Source: Lytechinus pictus
Lineage: Eukaryota; Echinodermata; Echinoidea; Temnopleuroida; Toxopneustidae
Assembly: GCF_037042905.1 (NCBI RefSeq)
Contig: NC_087247.1
Location: 37,651,420-37,715,419 of the forward strand
Direction: 5' to 3'
DNA: 64,000 nucleotides
Each line of letters begins with the position of its first letter. Position 1 is the stretch's first letter. Below the pieces are notes generated by a model. It saw only the letters and a list, made by a program, of their open reading frames with translations. It ran no database searches and was not told the DNA's origin. This document shows positions 59,239-64,000 of the stretch, piece by piece. A program made the position numbers and the translations under genes.

Positions 59239-62200
59239 AAGTCTTTTGGGAGATGGGGGGGGGGGGGACTACGAATCCTGCTCCCCTTCCCCAGCTGCGT
59301 ATACGTCCATGGATGTTAAATGGAACAAATAGGGCACGTTTAACAACACGGAATTCGTCACGGTTATTTTTCCGTTAAAAAGTTGTGTTTATGCATATGG
59401 ATATGATGGAGGAGGAGGCTCGTCATTGTTGTTCACTATGTTTAACCAACGCTACTCGTCCGTCCTCAGAAGCACCAATGCACTCTTCTTTCACCCCCTC
59501 TAATCTTGCCCTGTCTTTAAGTATATAGTGGAGTACGCTCAGGGGTGGGTAGATTACGCACGAAAGCGGCAGATGTTGTAAATCTATCTTGAAACTCGAC
59601 AATACCTTCGAAAGCAATGTCTTTGAGATAGTTGAGATACTTTGCGCCGTCAACACCTTGGGTCACCGTACTACATATCCCGTCCGTCCCGTTACACAGC
59701 TCTCGTTGCATCCTGTGCAGGGCATGGGCTAGTGCGTAGGTGGCATCAATGACAAACGCCACTTTACCTTCCTGTTCGTAAACCTCTGGCGTCAGAACCT
59801 CGGTCCCTGTGCAAAAAAAAAGATGCAAAGGTTATTCATTCTTATAATCTTTCGTTTCAGTGTGTTAAATTACATACAGAGAGTTTGTTAAATATTGTGT
59901 TACTTGTTTAATTCCGTTTTGTACAGAACGGAGTAGAAAATTAAAATATATTTGAATCCATTAGACAGATATTTCTAAAGATAATTAGCATAAACAATTT
60001 CATAGAAAAGGAATTGAAAATCAAATTTGTTTGGAGCTTTGCAGAACAGTAGGACGTGTAAAAGAGGCACATTTTCTGTAAAACCCAAAGGTAATCAAAA
60101 CAGAGATAAAAATAGGAACTTTTTGTCGTTAATATCTATCGCTTACTAATCTATTACTTTACTACTCCCTGAAAAATCCCCGGTAAAATATAATTATTAC
60201 CTTTCAAAGAGCTTTAAAAAAATCACATTATCTATGTCTATCTGTGAGCAGAATCTTGTTTTTTGTTCAATGACTGAGTATTCGGCAGGGTGATATATTT
60301 CTTTATTAACTGTTTGCATGCGTTGCTACTTAACTTTTTTTTGCACGTTTTGGATGTTTCTATATTTCGACGAAAGTTTGTCTAATCGATCATGATATTT
60401 TTTTCAATCCATAGAATAATGATATGATAGCAATATACTTGGGTTATTACGCAGTATCTTATATTGCCTTGGGGATTCTTTGTAATGGAATGAAAGTGTA
60501 ACCTACAGCGAGGCAATCCTTGGTTACAAAATACTGTCTTACGTCTCATTAATCAAACAGATAGATGGCGCCGAAAATATTGGAAGAATGTAGGTTAGCC
60601 TGTGATGTCCAGTTTGCGTTTCAATTCTTCCAAGGAGGTATTACCCCTTCCTCCGAATATTTCTGTCCTCGCCCTATAATTGGTATTCCATTGAGATGAC
60701 CCAACACCAATTATCCTATTCTCGGTACCAAGACATCGTTTATACAAGTTAAGTACTCCTTGAAATAATTGGAGCCCTTCAACAATTTTCAGTTTAGCTA
60801 ATGAATGTTCAGTTACCAACATGTAATGTGTGAACATTGCCTGATTATGGCCTTCGTATGACTGAGGTTATTTATTTCATGATTGCTCTATTCATTTTTT
60901 TCAGTTTTGTTGTGGATCATGAAGAGTCATGTGTTTGATGAAATATGGTTTCAAGTGTTTGATGAAATATGGTTTTACAATTGGCAATTTCCAAATGACA
61001 TATTATATCGTATAACATATCATTATAAATGGAGTAATATTAATTACAATAATAATGATAATAAAAGTAATAATAACAGTAATAACAATGAAAAAATAAT
61101 AAAATAGTAATAATGATAATTCGATCAGTTCTTGTATAGCGCATTATGTACCATTTAAGGCTTCTATGTATTTCCAAAGACACAATGGATATGATCTTAC
61201 TGGATTTAGCTTGGCGTGCCTTTTACAGCGAAATTTCATTTCAAGAAACAAATTCCTGCCAGTGCCGGGTACCAATTTACATCACCTGGAATGATTTCTT
61301 GCAGAAAGAAATTACATCATGGCTTGTATTCGAACCCACAACCCTAAGTTCAAAGTCAGGAACTTTGAACTCTTCTGTATTTAGGCAATTTTCGCCCTGT
61401 TTGAGGTTTTGAATGTTCTAATGCGTCAACATATTCTCGTTACTTCTAAAAGGAAACAGGTAAGCAGGAACGACGGTGATTTACATTTGACTTGATTATA
61501 CATGTATACCTTTAAGCCATGTGTCTCCAGGAAGGTCGGTCTTTGAAATCAAGCTCGAAAGAAAATTGAAACTAATGGGAGAGGCCGGCTGACAAAATCA
61601 ATGGGCCCTCTTTGAATAACATATCAAATAAACAAGACGTCACTCCACATGGGTAGGTTTCAAACGACAAAAATCCACCTCCAACGTACGTGCGCGCGGT
61701 AATTGCGTGAAGCAATGAGATGAAATTTCTATTCCACTGACTATTTCATTTCCATTTCCCTCTATATTTTGTTAAAATTAATTCCTCATCTTGAGGAAGC
61801 AAATTTCTTCGATGCCTATCATTCGAACGTAGTACATTCCCGCTTGCTCGCTGCTAAAGTAGATCGATCAGGAATAGCGGGGATTCCAAAAGAAAGTCGA
61901 GAACTGTTCTGACGGCAGATTTTTAGAAGTGCTACACCGCTCAATGTATTTGGCCAATTAATCAGCCAGTCACTGCAATATGACATGCAGAAATAATCAT
62001 ACACAATATACTTCGGCTTGAGTAACTCATAACTCATAAGATACGGAAGAATGCACTAACCCTCTAACTGAACAACATGTTTCCAAATATATTGTTAGAG
62101 CATATTTTCTACTCAAGAATTCAACGTCACTCATTTACATGGCTTCCTAAATGATATTGTGGTTTTCCTTTAGTAATATATATAGCCTGGCATTTTCAGT

Positions 62201-62886
62201 CTAATCCTACCACATCTTTTTTCAGGTTCTATATTGCTGTTCTTTGTTGCCCTCCAAGTTGTCCTTAAAAAAGCGTTAAGTTTGATTATGACACACATGT
62301 AGATTGGTGTAGCTTTGAAATCACTATACATCTAAAGAATTATATCAAATTCAAGCTTCTTCTGCAATTGGTAATTTCATCAAAATTAACACGAATGCGC
62401 ATCTCATTCATAATCATCATTTTCATCTTTATTATGTTATAACGAGTAGGCTTATATCTGCAACCAAACTTTTGTTTCTGCTAAGGGCCACTTCTGAATA
62501 TATATATATTCAAATGTCAGATTTCTGTCGATATACTTATGAAGGGATAGAAGTACAAAAATATGAGCCCCCGTAATTATTTTCTGATGATCAATACAAT
62601 ATCCCAGAGGTGTGCACTGTAACATAAACTATGCAGCATTTTTTTTTAAATTTCGCCAGCCAGTAAGACTTCCTTTGGGTCCTCCTGAGTAGAGAAGAAA
62701 AAAAGTATATTTGTGTGGTCGTACCTGTACATTCGGTTATAGTTTGGGCAGTGGGAACGAACGAAGCCTCTTCACGTTTGACCCTGATCGGGTTGAATGA
62801 ACAGTGGAAGGTCCTCTCCCAAAACTGTTTGAACCAGAAGTTGCTGTGATTCAACGGGTTCAGAGATGTGAAATAACTGTCGAAAC
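50971..62886 (-). CDS. Group III-like metabotropic glutamate receptor, last five exons
   Basis: This is a class C G-protein-coupled receptor of the plasma membrane that binds glutamate through a Venus-flytrap domain. Exons on the minus strand are 62886-62725, 59806-59606, 54879-53822, 52482-52227 and 51050-50971. All phases agree and all introns are GT-AG. They give the end of the ligand-binding domain (WFKQFWERTFHCSF, YEQEGKVAFVIDATYALAHA), a nine-cysteine domain (SVCSLPC to NRTGC), seven membrane helices from SSPWAIVPVAMSIIGI on, and a short cytoplasmic tail. NDTPVIRASGRELCYVLL, FNEAKFIAFTMYTTCIMW and tail RPNGE point to group III (mGluR4/6/7/8), from memory. The end is PSTDV, a class I PDZ-ligand pattern. 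The signal peptide and first part of the flytrap domain are beyond the window. AATAAA at 50870-50865 is a candidate polyadenylation signal. Confidence 0.93.
52227..52482 (-). CDS. mGluR-like exon, helix 7 and proximal tail
   Basis: The acceptor TTCTGTAG precedes IQQMLLCLSIIISAAVTLGC, which is helix 7, then IFAPKVYIVVLAP (an xPKxY motif as in the family) and a tail with RPNGEMK. The donor GTAATG follows SSGI and leaves one base. An in-frame readthrough to TAG at 52192 exists, but the splice to 51050 is in phase and gives a family-like end. Confidence 0.9.
53822..54879 (-). CDS. mGluR-like large exon, cysteine-rich and seven-helix region
   Basis: The 1058-base exon starts after TTGCAG and reads SSGEVRFNKDGDRPGSYDLY, then the nine cysteines from SVCSLPC to NRTGC. 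It then carries helices 1-6 and the start of 7. Family marks are CCWVC, NDTPVIRASGRELCYVLL, SYSALFTKTNRVYRIF, GKRSV and FNEAKFIAFTMYTTCIMW. The donor is GTAGGT after GTSATDYK. The longer open frame past that point is intronic. Confidence 0.94.
55472..56462. mobile_element. 991-bp mariner-like element in mGluR intron
   Basis: Begins CAGTGCGTATCAAAAAAAG and ends CTTTTTTTTGATACGCACTG, flanked by TA at 55470-55471 and 56463-56464. The open frame of 107 codons inside shows no transposase DDE/D signature. The first eight bases agree with the foldback at 22065-22881, suggesting mobilisation by a related transposase. Confidence 0.85.
56870..57890 (-). pseudogene. Decayed non-LTR reverse transcriptase in mGluR intron
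   Basis: On the minus strand, pieces of a retrotransposon ORF2 appear in order but in shifting frames. They are ENGQYVQDPSDVVNA-NNFFNDIGPN near 57830-57750, LPSGSKILKRIVYKRL and NQYGFRDNHSTDLVY-LQLYDKIS (57481-57290), MDFSKAFDKISHH (about 57280-57240), FADDTN (57013-56996) and YLSYYNIVWGYSSKS near 56930. Stops, frameshifts and a deletion between the FADD block and the thumb show it is dead. The wording differs from the RT at 41788, so it is another family. Confidence 0.82.
58655..58715. repeat. ATCT tetranucleotide microsatellite
   Basis: Imperfect ATCTATCT runs (ATATATCTATCTATCTGTC, then TTTATCTATCTATGTCTATC) in the large mGluR intron. Confidence 0.8.
59158..59234. repeat. TA dinucleotide microsatellite
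   Basis: Two nearly pure TA runs separated by a short TTTATATAGA interruption, just upstream (in + sense) of a G run at 59254-59268. It lies in the large mGluR intron. Confidence 0.9.
59606..59806 (-). CDS. mGluR-like exon, end of ligand-binding domain
   Basis: The acceptor TTTTTGCACAG precedes GGACCGAG. The exon reads TEVLTPEVYEQEGKVAFVID, ATYALAHALHRMQRELC, GICSTV and YLNYLKDIAFE. The YEQEGKV-FVIDA-YA-AHAL block is shared by group II/III mGluRs. The donor GTATTG leaves G, which joins GT of the next exon to make glycine. Confidence 0.92.
61036..61112. repeat. AAT-rich simple repeat
   Basis: Imperfect AAT/AAC triplets (ATTACAATAATAATGATAAT and following) in the intron between the two ligand-domain exons. 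No gene. Confidence 0.8.
62725..62886 (-). CDS. mGluR-like exon, ligand-binding domain
   Basis: The acceptor is CTTCTTCCAG on the minus strand; the first codon is completed from an unseen upstream exon. The exon reads FDSYFTSLNPLNHSNFWFKQ, FWERTFHCSF and TITECT, which align to the group III segment FDRYFTS and WFAEFWE. Two cysteines of the flytrap domain are present. The donor GTACGA leaves one base of a glycine codon. Confidence 0.9.
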
Positions 62887-64000
62887 CTGGAAGAAGAAGG
62901 AAATAGACAAATTGATGTAAGGAAGGAGAAATCAAGAGAGAACGAGGGAAGGAGGGGGGGGGGGGTAAAGGAGAGGATTGGGTCGGGAGGAAGAGAGAAA
63001 ACATTAACGCCACTGATGTAGGTCGTCTATAGTAATGTAGTTGTATGACCCTAATTCACCAAGGACTTGATGATAAGACCTGCTGAGAACGGACAAGATC
63101 GAAAATTCCCTTTCTTAATAGGTCTATTAAAGTCTAGGTCAAATGTTTATCTGTGTTAATGATGGTATCTGCAACTAATTTGGTTGGGGTTGTCACCGAA
63201 AAAAAAATTGGGAGAACATTAATATGACATTTAGCATAAAGATATTGGCCTGGAAATTAGTAACTTTTAAGAGTCCTCATGTTAATTATTTGCAATTATT
63301 TAAATAGAGAGGTGGGGCGAGAATTGAGCGAAAATTTAAGTTTTATCGAGGAAAGGATTTTCTTTATTTCTGCCACTACAAGAAATACTCCAAAGACACC
63401 TCGAATAATATATTTGGCTACCTCCTCGCAGGTCCTGTTGCTCGCCGTGTAAACTCCAGTAATTCTGAATATTGTTTGGTAAAGAGGGCGAGTGTGGGAA
63501 ACAAATCACCCTTTGGAGGTTTTTTTCTGTTATCAAACAGACCTATTAGAAAACCTACATTAATATATTATCCTAAACATTGTCAACCTCATCCAGCAAC
63601 CAGTAATCTCTCACTACAAGCACGGTAATCGACATAATTTTACCTATTGAAGCTGTTATTGTGTTTTTTTTATATATAGGATTATTAATTACATTTTTTC
63701 TACCTTATTGTATTGATGTGTCTGATAAATTAGTGCTTGCTTCAACGAATTGATGACGTATTGTGAAGGTTCCTTTTGACTTATTAAAGTAAAAAAAAAA
63801 ATGCATTTTTGCCGTACTTTTTCTGTTCAGTTACATGATTCATCTAATTATATCGCTTCCACCAATAATATAGTTTCATTTAATTGCATTCATAAAATCA
63901 TTAACCATGTTAAGTTAGGCGTTAGGCTTTTCGATACTTCACATACATGTACACACACGTAAATGGTCACACATTGTACTTATACACACACGAACACCCT
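62887..64000. other. Upstream mGluR intron, no exon seen
   Basis: The next upstream exon of the glutamate receptor was not found before the window ends. The stretch has a purine-rich AAGAAGGAA/GGAGGGGGGG patch (62890-63000) that reads as a pyrimidine tract on the gene strand. The rest is AT-rich. Confidence 0.6.

Noticed and set aside
60595..60837. 80-codon minus-strand open frame in the mGluR intron
   Set aside because: Looks protein-like but matches no part of the receptor that is missing, and no family I recognise; no convincing splice sites.

Overview
The window looks like nuclear DNA from a marine deuterostome, most likely an echinoderm such as a sea urchin. The reasons are short exons in long AT-rich introns with GT-AG junctions, three genes of animal-wide families, and dense small foldback DNA transposons. 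The species cannot be fixed from the sequence alone. Three host genes and two non-LTR retrotransposon remnants are supported. I recognise no tRNA, rRNA or CRISPR array.

Positions 1-16405 (+ strand) carry the 3' two thirds of an EDEM1-type gene, an ER-associated degradation alpha-mannosidase-like protein of family GH47. Ten exons join in frame and end at TAA 16403-16405; the 5' exons lie before the window. Its introns are loaded with repeats: an inverted GTCTAAT array, an element built of tandem units with AGGTCA direct repeats, a second such tandem family, two hAT-like elements, and two TTAA-flanked MITEs. Positions 16406-25589 hold no gene, but second copies of several of these families, one with a mariner-like foldback nested inside it.

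Positions 25590-27452 (- strand) are a single-exon coding region for DCLRE1B (Apollo/SNM1B), a metallo-beta-lactamase/beta-CASP DNA nuclease with its catalytic motifs intact and a long acidic tail. Positions 27453-41787 have no host gene. They hold a patchwork of DNA elements, including a foldback family with 9-bp target duplications, G-rich hAT-like elements, a GGCGCC satellite and a foldback carrying cAMP-response-like TGACGTCA sites. At 41788-43551 (+) lies a 5'-truncated non-LTR retrotransposon with an unbroken reverse transcriptase.

Positions 45501-48202 are a three-level nest: a mariner-like element inside a G-rich hAT-like element, with a further hAT-like element inside the mariner-like one. 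Positions 50971-62886 (- strand) carry the last five exons of a group III-like metabotropic glutamate receptor: end of the ligand-binding domain, nine-cysteine domain, seven membrane helices, and a tail ending in a PDZ-ligand-like S-T-D-V. Its largest intron holds a mariner-like element and a decayed second retrotransposon.

The three host genes have unrelated roles (ER quality control, telomere/crosslink repair, glutamate signalling) and no operon-like relation. The most unusual content is the transposon landscape. Several small families can be bounded exactly by terminal repeats and target duplications, and two unrelated tandem-repeat families both spread perfect DR1 nuclear-receptor motifs.
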